From positions 1 through 35,232 of the forward strand of contig NZ_QAJK01000188.1 of the NCBI RefSeq assembly GCF_003852515.1: a stretch of DNA of 35,232 nt, read 5' to 3'. Shown here in pieces: positions 23,154 through 31,191 of the stretch; position 1 is the stretch's first letter, and each line of letters opens with the position of its first letter. Below the pieces are notes generated by a model, which was given only the letters and a program-made list of their open reading frames with translations, was not told the origin of the DNA and searched no databases. A program made the position numbers and the translations under genes. This DNA comes from Variovorax sp. KBW07. Lineage in GTDB: Bacteria; Pseudomonadota; Gammaproteobacteria; Burkholderiales; Burkholderiaceae_C.

Positions 23154-24485
23154 ATGACGACCGGCAAGCAGCTGCGGCTGGGCGCGTTCATGCGCCCGGT
23201 CAGCATTCATACCGGCGCGTGGCGCTACCCGGGCGCCTGGCGCGATGCCAACTTCAACTTCGAGCGCATCCGGCAGCTGGCGCAGACGCTGGAGCGCGGC
23301 CGCTTCGACGCCTTCTTCATGGCCGACCACCTGGCGGTGCTGAACATGCCGATCGAGGCCTTGCAGCGCAGCCACACGGTCACGTCTTTCGAGCCCTTCA
23401 CGCTGTTGTCGGCGCTGGCGCAGCACACGCAACACATCGGCCTGGTGGCGACGGCCTCGACCACTTTCGACGAGCCGTTCCATGTGGCGCGCCGCTTTGC
23501 CTCGCTCGACCACCTGAGCGAAGGGCGCGCGGGCTGGAACATCGTGACCACCTCCAATCCCGACGCGGCGCTGAACTTCGGCCGCGACGACCACATGGAA
23601 CACGACGAGCGCTATGCCCGCGCCCGCGAGTTCTACGACGTGGTAACGGGCCTGTGGGACAGCTGGGCCGACGATGCCTTCGAGCGCGATGCCGAAAGCG
23701 GCCGTTTCTTCGACCCCGCCAAGCTGCACGTGCTGAACCACAAGGGCAAGCACCTGTCGGTGCGCGGCCCGCTGCACATTGCACGGCCGGTGCAGGGCTG
23801 GCCGCTGATCGTGCAGGCCGGCGCCTCGGAGGCGGGGCGGCAGCTCGCGGCGGAAACGGCCGAGGCCGTGTTCGCCGCGCCGGGCACGCTGGCCGCGGCG
23901 CGCAGCCTGTATGCCGACATCAAGGGGCGCATGCGCGCGATCGGGCGGGAGCCCGACCACCTGAAGATATTGCCGGCCGCCTTCGTGGTGGTGGCCGACA
24001 CGCTCGAAGAGGCACGCGCCATTCGCGCAAAGCTCGACAGCCTGGTGCACTACGACAGCGCCATTGCCTCGCTGTCGATCGCGCTGGGCCACGATGCCTC
24101 TAAGTTCGACCCCGACGGCCCGCTGCCCGAAGTGCCCGAGACCAACGCCAGCCAGAGCGGACGTGCCCGCGTGGTCGAGCTGGCGCGCAGCGAGAACCTC
24201 ACGGTGCGCCAGCTGGCCCAGCGGCTCGGCGGCTACGGCGGGCTGGCCTTCGTCGGCACGCCGCAAAGCATTGCCGACGAGATGCAGGAGTGGCTCGACA
24301 GCGAAGGCTGCGATGGCTTCAACATCATGTTCCCGTGGCTGCCCGGCGGGCTCGATGCCTTCGTCGACAAGGTGGTGCCCGAGCTGCAGCGCCGCGGCAT
24401 CTTCAGGCGTGAATACGAAGGTCGTACGCTGCGCGAGAACCTCGGCCTGCCGCGCCCGACCAACCGATTCTTTGCCCAGAATTAG
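23154..24485 (+). CDS. LLM-class flavin monooxygenase (NtaA/SnaA/DszA family)
   Basis: A 443-residue bacterial-luciferase-like FMN-dependent monooxygenase of the nitrilotriacetate monooxygenase family, which includes NtaA, SnaA and DszA. Clear motifs: GAWRYPGAWRDANFNFERI, RFDAFFMADHLAV, FEPFTLLSALAQHT, GLVATASTTFDEPFHVARRFASLDHLSEGR then GWNIVTTSNPDAALNFG, and QAGASEAGRQLAAETAEAVF. These enzymes need reduced flavin from a separate reductase; none is adjacent. It starts one base after the upstream stop, so it is very probably co-translated with the AsaB-like gene. Confidence 0.93.
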   Translation: MTTGKQLRLGAFMRPVSIHTGAWRYPGAWRDANFNFERIRQLAQTLERGRFDAFFMADHLAVLNMPIEALQRSHTVTSFEPFTLLSALAQHTQHIGLVATASTTFDEPFHVARRFASLDHLSEGRAGWNIVTTSNPDAALNFGRDDHMEHDERYARAREFYDVVTGLWDSWADDAFERDAESGRFFDPAKLHVLNHKGKHLSVRGPLHIARPVQGWPLIVQAGASEAGRQLAAETAEAVFAAPGTLAAARSLYADIKGRMRAIGREPDHLKILPAAFVVVADTLEEARAIRAKLDSLVHYDSAIASLSIALGHDASKFDPDGPLPEVPETNASQSGRARVVELARSENLTVRQLAQRLGGYGGLAFVGTPQSIADEMQEWLDSEGCDGFNIMFPWLPGGLDAFVDKVVPELQRRGIFRREYEGRTLRENLGLPRPTNRFFAQN

Positions 24486-24557
24486 CACCCGCGCCTGATC
24501 GCCGATTGGCCGACCCCACGCCTGCACCGGTTGCCGGGCTTGGCGACAATCGGGTCA

Positions 24558-25787
24558 ATGCGTTCTTCTCCTTTCTTCAAGATGGCCCTGTTGCTGGGCC
24601 TGCTTTCGGCCATCGGGCCTTTCGCCATCGACATGTACCTGCCGGCCTTGCCCGCCATCGGGCAGAGCCTGCGTGCCGACATCGGCGCGGTACAGATGAG
24701 CCTGACGGCTTTCTTTCTCTCGCTGGGCGCGGGCCAGTTGCTGTACGGCCCGATCTCCGACATGTTCGGCCGCAAGCCGCCGATGTACGTGGGCCTTGTG
24801 TTGTTCGCGCTGGCCAGCATCGGCTGCGCCATGGCGACCGACATCCAGACATTGATCGTGTTGCGCTTCGTGCAGGGCCTGGGCGCGGCGGCCGGCATGG
24901 CGATTCCGCGCGCGGTGGTGCGCGACCTGCACACCGGCACCGACGCGGCGCGGCTCATGTCGCTGCTGATGCTGGTGTTCAGCGTGTCGCCGATCCTGGC
25001 GCCGCTGGCCGGCAGCGTGGTGATTGCATTCGCCGGCTGGCGCGGCGTGTTCTGGGCCGTGACCATCGCGGCCGTGGCGGGCCTGGCGATGATGGTCAAG
25101 CTGCTCGACGAAACGCGTCCCGCCTCCGAGCGCGTCGAAAGCAGCCTGGGCAGCGCGCTGTCGGCCTACTGGCTGCTGCTGCGCGACACGCACTACCTCG
25201 GGCTGGTATTCATCGGCAGCTTCGCGATGGCGGGCTTCTTCACCTACCTGGCCAATTCGTCGTTCGTAATGATCGACCACTACGGCCTGTCGCCCGCCAT
25301 GTACAGCGTGGCCTTCGGCGTGAATGCGGCGGCCTTCATTGCGGCGTCGCAGTTCACCGGCTCGCTGGGCGAGCGCTTCGGGCTGGTCAACCTCGTCAAG
25401 TTCGGCGTGGTGTGCTGCGGCGTGGCAATGGTCGCCATGTTCATCTACTTTGCGATGGGCGGCGACAACATCTGGGTGCTCATCGTCCTGTACTTCATTG
25501 CCTCGGGCTTCATGGGCCTGGTGATTCCCACCACCGGCGTGCTGGCGCTCGAGATGCACGGCGCCATTGCCGGCACGGCCTCGGCGCTGCTCGGCACGCT
25601 GCAGATGCTGACCGGCGCGCTGGCAATGGCGGTGGTCGGCTTCTTCACCGATGGCCGTCCGCTGCCGATGGTGGCCGGCATGGCGGCCGGCGCGCTCATT
25701 GCGCTGGTGCTGACCTGGCTCACGCTGGGCGGCGTGCGCTCCGAGCCCACCGCAAGCGCGCAAAAGGGAAGGGCGCAGGAAGCTTGA
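24558..25787 (+). CDS. Bcr/CflA family drug-resistance transporter
   Basis: A 409-residue twelve-span exporter of the DHA1 Bcr/CflA branch. It opens MALLLGLLSAIGPFAIDMYLPALPAI and carries the motif QLLYGPISDMFGRKPPMYVGL between spans 2 and 3, then LRFVQGLGAAAGMAIPRAVVRDL, both hallmarks of this family. I chose the ATG at 24558; the frame is open from 24531. Its stop overlaps the TTG start of the next exporter (TTGA). It probably pumps out a toxic compound, perhaps a product of the upstream oxidative genes. Confidence 0.92.
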   Translation: MRSSPFFKMALLLGLLSAIGPFAIDMYLPALPAIGQSLRADIGAVQMSLTAFFLSLGAGQLLYGPISDMFGRKPPMYVGLVLFALASIGCAMATDIQTLIVLRFVQGLGAAAGMAIPRAVVRDLHTGTDAARLMSLLMLVFSVSPILAPLAGSVVIAFAGWRGVFWAVTIAAVAGLAMMVKLLDETRPASERVESSLGSALSAYWLLLRDTHYLGLVFIGSFAMAGFFTYLANSSFVMIDHYGLSPAMYSVAFGVNAAAFIAASQFTGSLGERFGLVNLVKFGVVCCGVAMVAMFIYFAMGGDNIWVLIVLYFIASGFMGLVIPTTGVLALEMHGAIAGTASALLGTLQMLTGALAMAVVGFFTDGRPLPMVAGMAAGALIALVLTWLTLGGVRSEPTASAQKGRAQEA

Positions 25788-27244
25788 ACACCGCGCGCGC
25801 AGGCGCCGCGGTGGCGGTGGCCGAAGACTCTCCCCGGCAGCCCATCGACGGCCTGGCCTCGCCCGAGCGCGGCTGGGCCATGCTGGTCATCATCCTCGGG
25901 CTGATCGTGGCGGTGCTCGACGGCACCATCGTCAACCTGGCGCTGCCGGGCATTGCGCGTGAACTGCAGGCCAGCCCGTCGCAGGCGATCTGGGTGGTCA
26001 ACGCCTACCAGATCGCCACGCTCGTCATGCTGCTGCCGCTGGCTTCGCTGGGCGACCTGGTGGGCTACCGGCGCGTGTACCTGGTGGGCATGGCGGTGTT
26101 CACGCTGTCGTCGCTGGCGGCCACCTTTGCCAATTCGCTGGGCACGCTGATCGCGGCGCGCGCCTTCCAGGGGCTGGGGGCGGCGGGCATCATGAGCGTG
26201 AACGCGGCGCTGGTGCGGCTGACCTACCCGTCGTCGCAACTGGGCAAGGGCATGGCCGTCAATTCGCTGGTGGTGGCCACGTCGTCGGTGGCCGGGCCGT
26301 CGGTGGCGGCGGCCATCCTGTCGGTGGCTTCGTGGCCGTGGCTGTTTGCCATCAACGTGCCGCTGGGCATCATTACCTTTGCACTGGGCATGAGGGCGCT
26401 CCCGTTCAACCGCGTGGCGCCGGCGGCGGGGCTGCGGTTTTCGCCGGTCGACGTGGCGCTCAACGTGCTGATGTTCTCGCTGGTGTTCCTGGGCGTCGAC
26501 CGCCTGGGCGTGCGCGAGGGCGGCGCAGGTGCAGTGACGGCGGGCGGTTCGCAGGCCTCGGCCTGGGGCATCCTGCTGGCCGGGGTGGCGGTGGGCTTCG
26601 TCTACCTGCGGCGGCAGCGCAAGCAGGCGGTGCCGCTCTTTCCCATCGACCTGCTGCGCATTCCGGTGTTTGCGTTGTCGATGGGCACCTCGGTCGCCGC
26701 GTTCTGCGCGCAGATGCTGGCCTACATCGCGCTGCCTTTCCTGTTGCTCGACGTGTACGGCCGCAGCCACATCGAGGCGGGCCTGCTGATCACCGCGTGG
26801 CCGCTGGCCATCGTGGTGATGGCGCCCATTGCCGGGCGGCTGATCGGCCGCTACCCGGACGGGCTGCTGGGCGGCATCGGACTGGCCCTGCTGGCCACCG
26901 GCCTGGCGCTGCTGGCGGCGCTGCCGGCGCACCCGGGCAACGTCGACATCGCATGGCGCATGGCGCTGTGCGGGCTGGGTTTCGGGCTGTTCCAGTCGCC
27001 GAACAACCACACCATCGTGACCTCGCCGCCAGCGCACCGCAGTGGTGCAGCCAGCGGCATGCTGGGCACCGCCCGGCTGACCGGCCAGACGCTGGGCGCG
27101 GTGGTGCTGGCTGCGGTTTTCAGCCTCTGGAGTCCGCATGGCGGCCACGGGCCGGTGGTGGCGCTGGTGCTGGCGGCAAGTTGTGCCGCGATAGCGGCAG
27201 TCTTCAGCACGCTGCGCCTCAGGACGACAACCCACGTCGCCTGA
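25784..27244 (+). CDS. DHA2 family MFS exporter with TTG start
   Basis: A 486-residue drug:H+ antiporter of the fourteen-span DHA2 (EmrB/QacA) family: VAVLDGTIVNLALPGIARELQ, WVVNAYQIATLVMLLPLASLGDLVGYRRVYLVG, and ARAFQGLGAAGIMSVNAALVRLTYP. No ATG lies upstream of the first span; the best start is TTG at 25784, with AGGA 4 bases before it and a TTGA overlap with the preceding stop. A later ATG would cut into the first span. Two exporters of different families under one transcript suggest a shared detoxification role. Confidence 0.9.
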   Translation: MNTARAGAAVAVAEDSPRQPIDGLASPERGWAMLVIILGLIVAVLDGTIVNLALPGIARELQASPSQAIWVVNAYQIATLVMLLPLASLGDLVGYRRVYLVGMAVFTLSSLAATFANSLGTLIAARAFQGLGAAGIMSVNAALVRLTYPSSQLGKGMAVNSLVVATSSVAGPSVAAAILSVASWPWLFAINVPLGIITFALGMRALPFNRVAPAAGLRFSPVDVALNVLMFSLVFLGVDRLGVREGGAGAVTAGGSQASAWGILLAGVAVGFVYLRRQRKQAVPLFPIDLLRIPVFALSMGTSVAAFCAQMLAYIALPFLLLDVYGRSHIEAGLLITAWPLAIVVMAPIAGRLIGRYPDGLLGGIGLALLATGLALLAALPAHPGNVDIAWRMALCGLGFGLFQSPNNHTIVTSPPAHRSGAASGMLGTARLTGQTLGAVVLAAVFSLWSPHGGHGPVVALVLAASCAAIAAVFSTLRLRTTTHVA

Positions 27245-27264
27245 ATGAGTTAGGGTGCTGACCT

Positions 27265-27939
27265 ATGAAGGAAGTACCTGACACCGTGGTATGCCCGGGT
27301 TGCGACGCGGTCTATGCCCGCACGCCGCTGAACCCGCGCGACGTGGCGCATTGCCCGCGCTGCGGCACCGAGCTGGCGCGGCACCCCGGCTCGCAGCAGC
27401 GGCGAATTCTTCCGCTGACGGTGGCGAGCCTGATCATGTTCGCCATTGCGAACCTGTTTCCCATCGTCGAGATCGAGTTGCGTGGCCTGCGCAGCCAGAC
27501 CACGCTGGCCGGCGCGGTGGTGGTGCTGAGCGCCGAGGGCATGTCGCCCGTGGCGCTGCTGGTGCTGGCCACGACCATCTTGTTTCCGCTGCTGCAGCTG
27601 TGCATCCTGGCCTACCTGCTGATTCCGCTGGCGCGCGAACACCGCCCGGTCGGCTTCGCGATCCTGGTGCGGGCCATGCAGTCGCTTCGGCCCTGGGGAA
27701 TGATCGAGGTGTTCCTGCTCGGCGTGCTGGTGGCCATCGTCAAGCTGTCGAGCATGGCGACGGTGGTGCCGGGGCCGGCGCTGTGGGCCTTCGTGGCGCT
27801 CACGGTCACGCTGACTTCAGTGCTGTCGTTCAACCCCGGCGCGTTCTGGGAAATGACTTTCCGCCCGCCGGGCGAGGCGGATGGTCCCGGCGCACAGGAC
27901 GCACCGGGCGCGCCCGGCGTGCCGGAGACGCCCGCATGA
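27265..27939 (+). CDS. pqiA: PqiA-family membrane protein, first half
   Basis: A 224-residue half of PqiA, the membrane partner of the MCE protein PqiB in envelope lipid transport. It has a zinc-ribbon-like pair CPGC (10-13) and CPRC (30-33), then four spans with the family's IANLFPIVEIEL and PWGMIEVFLLGVLVAIVKL. E. coli PqiA joins two such halves in one ~417-residue chain. The C-terminal tail is Gly/Pro-rich (PGAQDAPGAPGVPETPA). It overlaps the second half by 4 bases (ATGA). Confidence 0.9.
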   Translation: MKEVPDTVVCPGCDAVYARTPLNPRDVAHCPRCGTELARHPGSQQRRILPLTVASLIMFAIANLFPIVEIELRGLRSQTTLAGAVVVLSAEGMSPVALLVLATTILFPLLQLCILAYLLIPLAREHRPVGFAILVRAMQSLRPWGMIEVFLLGVLVAIVKLSSMATVVPGPALWAFVALTVTLTSVLSFNPGAFWEMTFRPPGEADGPGAQDAPGAPGVPETPA

Positions 27940-28676
27940 CGTCGCTGCTGGCCCGCTTGCGCAATCGCGCATCAAGGAAGCCGGTCGAGGACGAGGCCTA
28001 CGACGACGATGTCCCGGTCGCGACCGGCGCCTCGCTCGGCTTGCTGGCCTGCCGGCATTGCGATGCTGTGTGGCAAGACGCCGAAGACGGCGACGCCTGC
28101 GGGCGTTGCGGCACCCGCCTGCACGCGCGCAAGCCGCAGAGCCTTAACCGCACCTGGGCCTTCCTGATTGCCGCCTGCGTGATGTACATACCGGCCAACC
28201 TGCTGCCGGTGATGATCACGCGCACGCTGTTCGGCGCGCAGTACGACACCATCCTGAGCGGCGTGATCTATTTCTGGGTCTCGGGCGCCTACGGGCTGGC
28301 GGCCATCGTCTTCATTGCCAGCTTCCTGGTGCCGCTGTTCAAATTGGCGGTGCTGTTTTTGCTTGTGGTCCTGGCGCAGCGCGGCAGCACGTGGCGCCAG
28401 CGGGAGCGGGCCAAGCTGTACCACATCATCGAGATCATCGGCCGCTGGTCGATGCTCGACGTGTTCGTGGTGTCGCTGCTGACCGGGCTGGTACAGATTC
28501 AAGGCTTTGCCGTCATCACGGCGGGCGTGGGCATCGCGGCCTTCGGGTCGGTCGTGGTGCTGACCATGCTGGCCTCGCTGAGCTTCGATCCGAAGCTCAC
28601 CTGGGACAGCAAGGAGGCACAGGCCATCGAAGAGCAGGGCACTTCCCCGGGCACGGCCGGGACTGCAGGGACATGA
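27936..28676 (+). CDS. pqiA: PqiA-family membrane protein, second half
   Basis: A 246-residue PqiA homologue matching the other half of E. coli PqiA. It has a cytoplasmic N-terminal stretch, a cysteine pair set CRHC...CGRC near residues 39-58, then four spans with YIPANLLPVMITRTLFG, LVPLFKLAVLFLLVV and RWSMLDVFVVSLLTGLV, all typical. The start ATG overlaps the first half's stop. Together the two genes replace a single pqiA. It lies 21 bases before pqiB. Confidence 0.9.
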   Translation: MTSLLARLRNRASRKPVEDEAYDDDVPVATGASLGLLACRHCDAVWQDAEDGDACGRCGTRLHARKPQSLNRTWAFLIAACVMYIPANLLPVMITRTLFGAQYDTILSGVIYFWVSGAYGLAAIVFIASFLVPLFKLAVLFLLVVLAQRGSTWRQRERAKLYHIIEIIGRWSMLDVFVVSLLTGLVQIQGFAVITAGVGIAAFGSVVVLTMLASLSFDPKLTWDSKEAQAIEEQGTSPGTAGTAGT

Positions 28677-28697
28677 CAACAGGGATGAGAAACCAGC

Positions 28698-30389
28698 ATG
28701 AGTGAAGAAGACGAATCGCAACCCAAGGGCCAGCCGGTGCCACCCGCACCGCCCCCGGCCCCGGCCTCGCAATCGGCGCTGCCCAGGCCGCGCGTGGTGC
28801 GCCGGCGCGAGTGGCTGCCCTCGCTGATCTGGCTCATTCCCATCGTGGCGGCGCTGGTCGGCATCACGCTGGTGGCGCGCATCATCATGGAGCGCGGCCC
28901 CGAGGTCGTGCTGACCTTCAAGACCGCCGAGGGCCTGGAAGCAGGCAAGACCGCCGTCAAGTACAAGGACGTGCAGATCGGCCTTGTCACGCACCTGCGG
29001 CTGGCGCGCGACCGCTCGCACGTGCGCGTGCTGGTGCAGTTCAACAAGGACGCCGAGGGCTTCACCGCCGAAGACTCGCGCTTCTGGGTGGTGCGGCCAC
29101 GGCTCGACACATCGGGCATTTCGGGCCTGGGCACCTTGCTGTCGGGCGCGTACATCGGTGCCGACGCCGGCGTGGCAAAAGAAACCTCGGGCGAATTCAC
29201 CGGGCTCGAAACCCCGCCCATCGTCACGCGCGACGACTCGGGCCAGCAGTTTCTGCTGCGCGCCAACGACATCGGCTCGCTCGACGTGGGCTCGCCGGTG
29301 TACTTCCGGCGCGTCAAGGTCGGGCAGGTGGCTGCGTACGAGCTCGACGGCGACGGCCGTGGCGTGACCATTCGCGTCTTCATCAATGCGCCGTACGACA
29401 AGTTCGTCGGCATGAACACGCGCTTCTGGCAGGCCAGCGGCATCGACGCACAGCTCAGCGCCAGCGGCTTCACGCTGCGCACGCAATCGCTGGCGACCAT
29501 CCTGCTGGGCGGCATCGCCTTCCAGGCGCCCGACGACGCCATGGGCCCGCTGGCCAAGGAAAACGCCGCCTTCACGCTGGCGCAGGACGAAAACACCGCC
29601 ATGAAGGAGCCCGATGGTCCTTCGCAGACGCTGCTGATGTACTTCAACCAGTCGCTGCGCGGCCTGGCGCCGGGCGCGCCGGTCGACTTCCGCGGCGTGG
29701 TGATCGGCGAGGTCAAGTCCATCGGCGTCGAGTTCGACCGCGCCGAGCGCGAGTTCCGCATGCCGGTGCTGGTGCAGGTCTACCCCGACAGGCTGCGGCG
29801 CCGAGAAGGCGGCACGAACGGTGCCGATGGCGCCACCGAGTCGCGCTCGACACAGCAGGAGCGTCTGCGCTTCCTGGCCGAGAAGGGCCTGCGCGCCCAG
29901 CTGCGCAACGGCAACCTGCTGACCGGCCAGGTCTACGTGGCGCTCGACTTCTTCCCGAAGGCGCCGCCGGCCAAGGTCGATGTGACGAAGAGCCCGATCG
30001 AGCTGCCCACCATCGCCAACAGCCTCGACGAGATCCAGTCGCAGGTGCAGGAAATTGCGACCAAGCTCAACAAGGTGCCGTACGAGCAGATCGCAGGCGA
30101 CCTGCGCACCACGCTCGCCACGCTCAACAAGACGCTCACCGCCACCGAGCAGACCGTCAACCGCATCAACAGCGACGTGACGCCCGAGCTGGCCGCCGCC
30201 ATGAAGGACGTGCGCAAGACCGTCAACACGGCCGAGCGCACGCTGGCCGACGATTCGCCGCTGCAGCAGGACATGCGCCAGACGCTGCGCGAACTGACGC
30301 GCGCGGCGGGCTCGGTGCGCATCCTGACCGACTACCTCGAACGCCATCCCGAGTCGCTGCTGCGCGGCAAACCGGACGACAAGAAATGA
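28698..30389 (+). CDS. pqiB: PqiB, MCE-domain lipid-transport protein
   Basis: A 563-residue PqiB-type protein that forms a periplasmic hexameric tunnel for lipids between the membranes. Proline-rich N-terminus (11-32), one span (about 40-62), then three MCE (MlaD) domains at roughly 67-160, 190-280 and 310-435, and a C-terminal coiled coil (about 445-540) rich in KLNKVPYEQIAGDLRTTLATL heptads. Similar in size to E. coli PqiB (546). Stop overlaps pqiC by 4 bases. Acts with PqiA in the inner membrane and PqiC at the outer membrane; induced by superoxide stress in enteric bacteria. Confidence 0.95.
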   Translation: MSEEDESQPKGQPVPPAPPPAPASQSALPRPRVVRRREWLPSLIWLIPIVAALVGITLVARIIMERGPEVVLTFKTAEGLEAGKTAVKYKDVQIGLVTHLRLARDRSHVRVLVQFNKDAEGFTAEDSRFWVVRPRLDTSGISGLGTLLSGAYIGADAGVAKETSGEFTGLETPPIVTRDDSGQQFLLRANDIGSLDVGSPVYFRRVKVGQVAAYELDGDGRGVTIRVFINAPYDKFVGMNTRFWQASGIDAQLSASGFTLRTQSLATILLGGIAFQAPDDAMGPLAKENAAFTLAQDENTAMKEPDGPSQTLLMYFNQSLRGLAPGAPVDFRGVVIGEVKSIGVEFDRAEREFRMPVLVQVYPDRLRRREGGTNGADGATESRSTQQERLRFLAEKGLRAQLRNGNLLTGQVYVALDFFPKAPPAKVDVTKSPIELPTIANSLDEIQSQVQEIATKLNKVPYEQIAGDLRTTLATLNKTLTATEQTVNRINSDVTPELAAAMKDVRKTVNTAERTLADDSPLQQDMRQTLRELTRAAGSVRILTDYLERHPESLLRGKPDDKK

Positions 30390-31021
30390 AGAAGAACCTT
30401 GCATTCGGCTTCGGCACTGCTGCCGCCGCCCTGGTCATGCTCGCAGGCTGCGCAAGCAAGCCCGACAGCTACTACACGCTCGCCAGCCCTGTTGTGGTGG
30501 CGGCCGATGCCGCGCCATCGACGCTGGGCAGCGCCACGCCGCTCTACATCGAGCTGGCCCCGGTGGCCGTGCCCGAGCGGCTCGCCAGGCCGCAGATGGT
30601 GGTGCGGCAGCCCAACGGCAGCGTGCAGGTCGAAGTGCTGGAACAGCACCGCTGGGCTTCGTCGTTCGAGAACGAATTGCGCGATGCGCTGGCAGGCGGC
30701 ATTGCCGGCCGGCTCGGCGCGCTCGACGTCACCAAGGGCGGGCGCCAGACCTCGCAGCCGGTGTGGCGCGTCGCGGTGCAGTTGCGCCAGTTCGATGCGG
30801 TCGATGGCGGCCGTGTCGATGCCGATTTCAGCTGGACGCTGCGGCGCTCCGACGAGGCGCGCACGATGGTCTGCCAGCTGAGGCTCAGCGAAGCCGTGGG
30901 CGGCGGCATGGATGCCGTGGCGCAAGGCGCGCAACGCGTGACGGCCGCAGCCGCAGCCGCAATGGCCCGCAGCGTGAGTGCCGCGCAAGCCAACCCTGCC
31001 GCCACGGCATGCACGCTCTGA
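30386..31021 (+). CDS. pqiC: PqiC outer-membrane lipoprotein
   Basis: A 211-residue lipoprotein of the PqiC/ABC-type auxiliary family (formerly YmbA/DUF330). Signal sequence ends VMLAGC with Cys22; the mature start SKPDSYYTLASP and the central PLYIELAPVAVPERLARPQMVVR are typical. The C-terminal ~30 residues are Ala-rich. It partners PqiB at the outer membrane. The ATG overlaps pqiB's stop (ATGA). A double-hairpin repeat follows and probably ends the transcript. Confidence 0.92.
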   Translation: MKKNLAFGFGTAAAALVMLAGCASKPDSYYTLASPVVVAADAAPSTLGSATPLYIELAPVAVPERLARPQMVVRQPNGSVQVEVLEQHRWASSFENELRDALAGGIAGRLGALDVTKGGRQTSQPVWRVAVQLRQFDAVDGGRVDADFSWTLRRSDEARTMVCQLRLSEAVGGGMDAVAQGAQRVTAAAAAAMARSVSAAQANPAATACTL

Positions 31022-31042
31022 GCTTTCCCTTTCTTTCTCTTT

Positions 31043-31152
31043 CTCCCTCCCCCTCTGGGGGAGGGCAGGGGTGGGGGCACGACGGCGCCAAAAGCCGCAT
31101 GGCGTTCGATTGGGTGCAGCCCCCATCCCAACCTTCCCCCAAAGGGGGAAGG
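31043..31152. repeat. BIME-like inverted pair of GC-rich hairpins
   Basis: Two perfect nine-base-pair hairpins face each other: CCCTCCCCC-TCT-GGGGGAGGG (31045-31065) and CCTTCCCCC-AAA-GGGGGAAGG (31132-31152). Each is followed or preceded by a GGGGTGGGGGCA-type arm in the opposite orientation (about 31068-31079 and 31118-31128), so the whole can also fold as a long inverted repeat. This resembles REP/BIME elements of beta- and gammaproteobacteria. It lies between pqiC and a DHA2 gene and may terminate or stabilise the pqi mRNA. 31153-31191 holds no gene. Confidence 0.7.
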
Positions 31153-31191
31153 GGCAAGACAAAAACCGAATAGGCAGGCTGGAGGCTCACC

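Noticed and set aside
22275-24527. A 750-codon open frame antisense to the AsaB-like and flavin monooxygenase genes
   Set aside because: Same GC-driven shadow; the plus-strand proteins have clear family motifs.
27972-30404. An 810-codon open frame antisense to pqiA2 and pqiB
   Set aside because: It is rich in Arg, His and Gln with no family features, and covers strongly conserved genes on the other strand; a GC-bias shadow.
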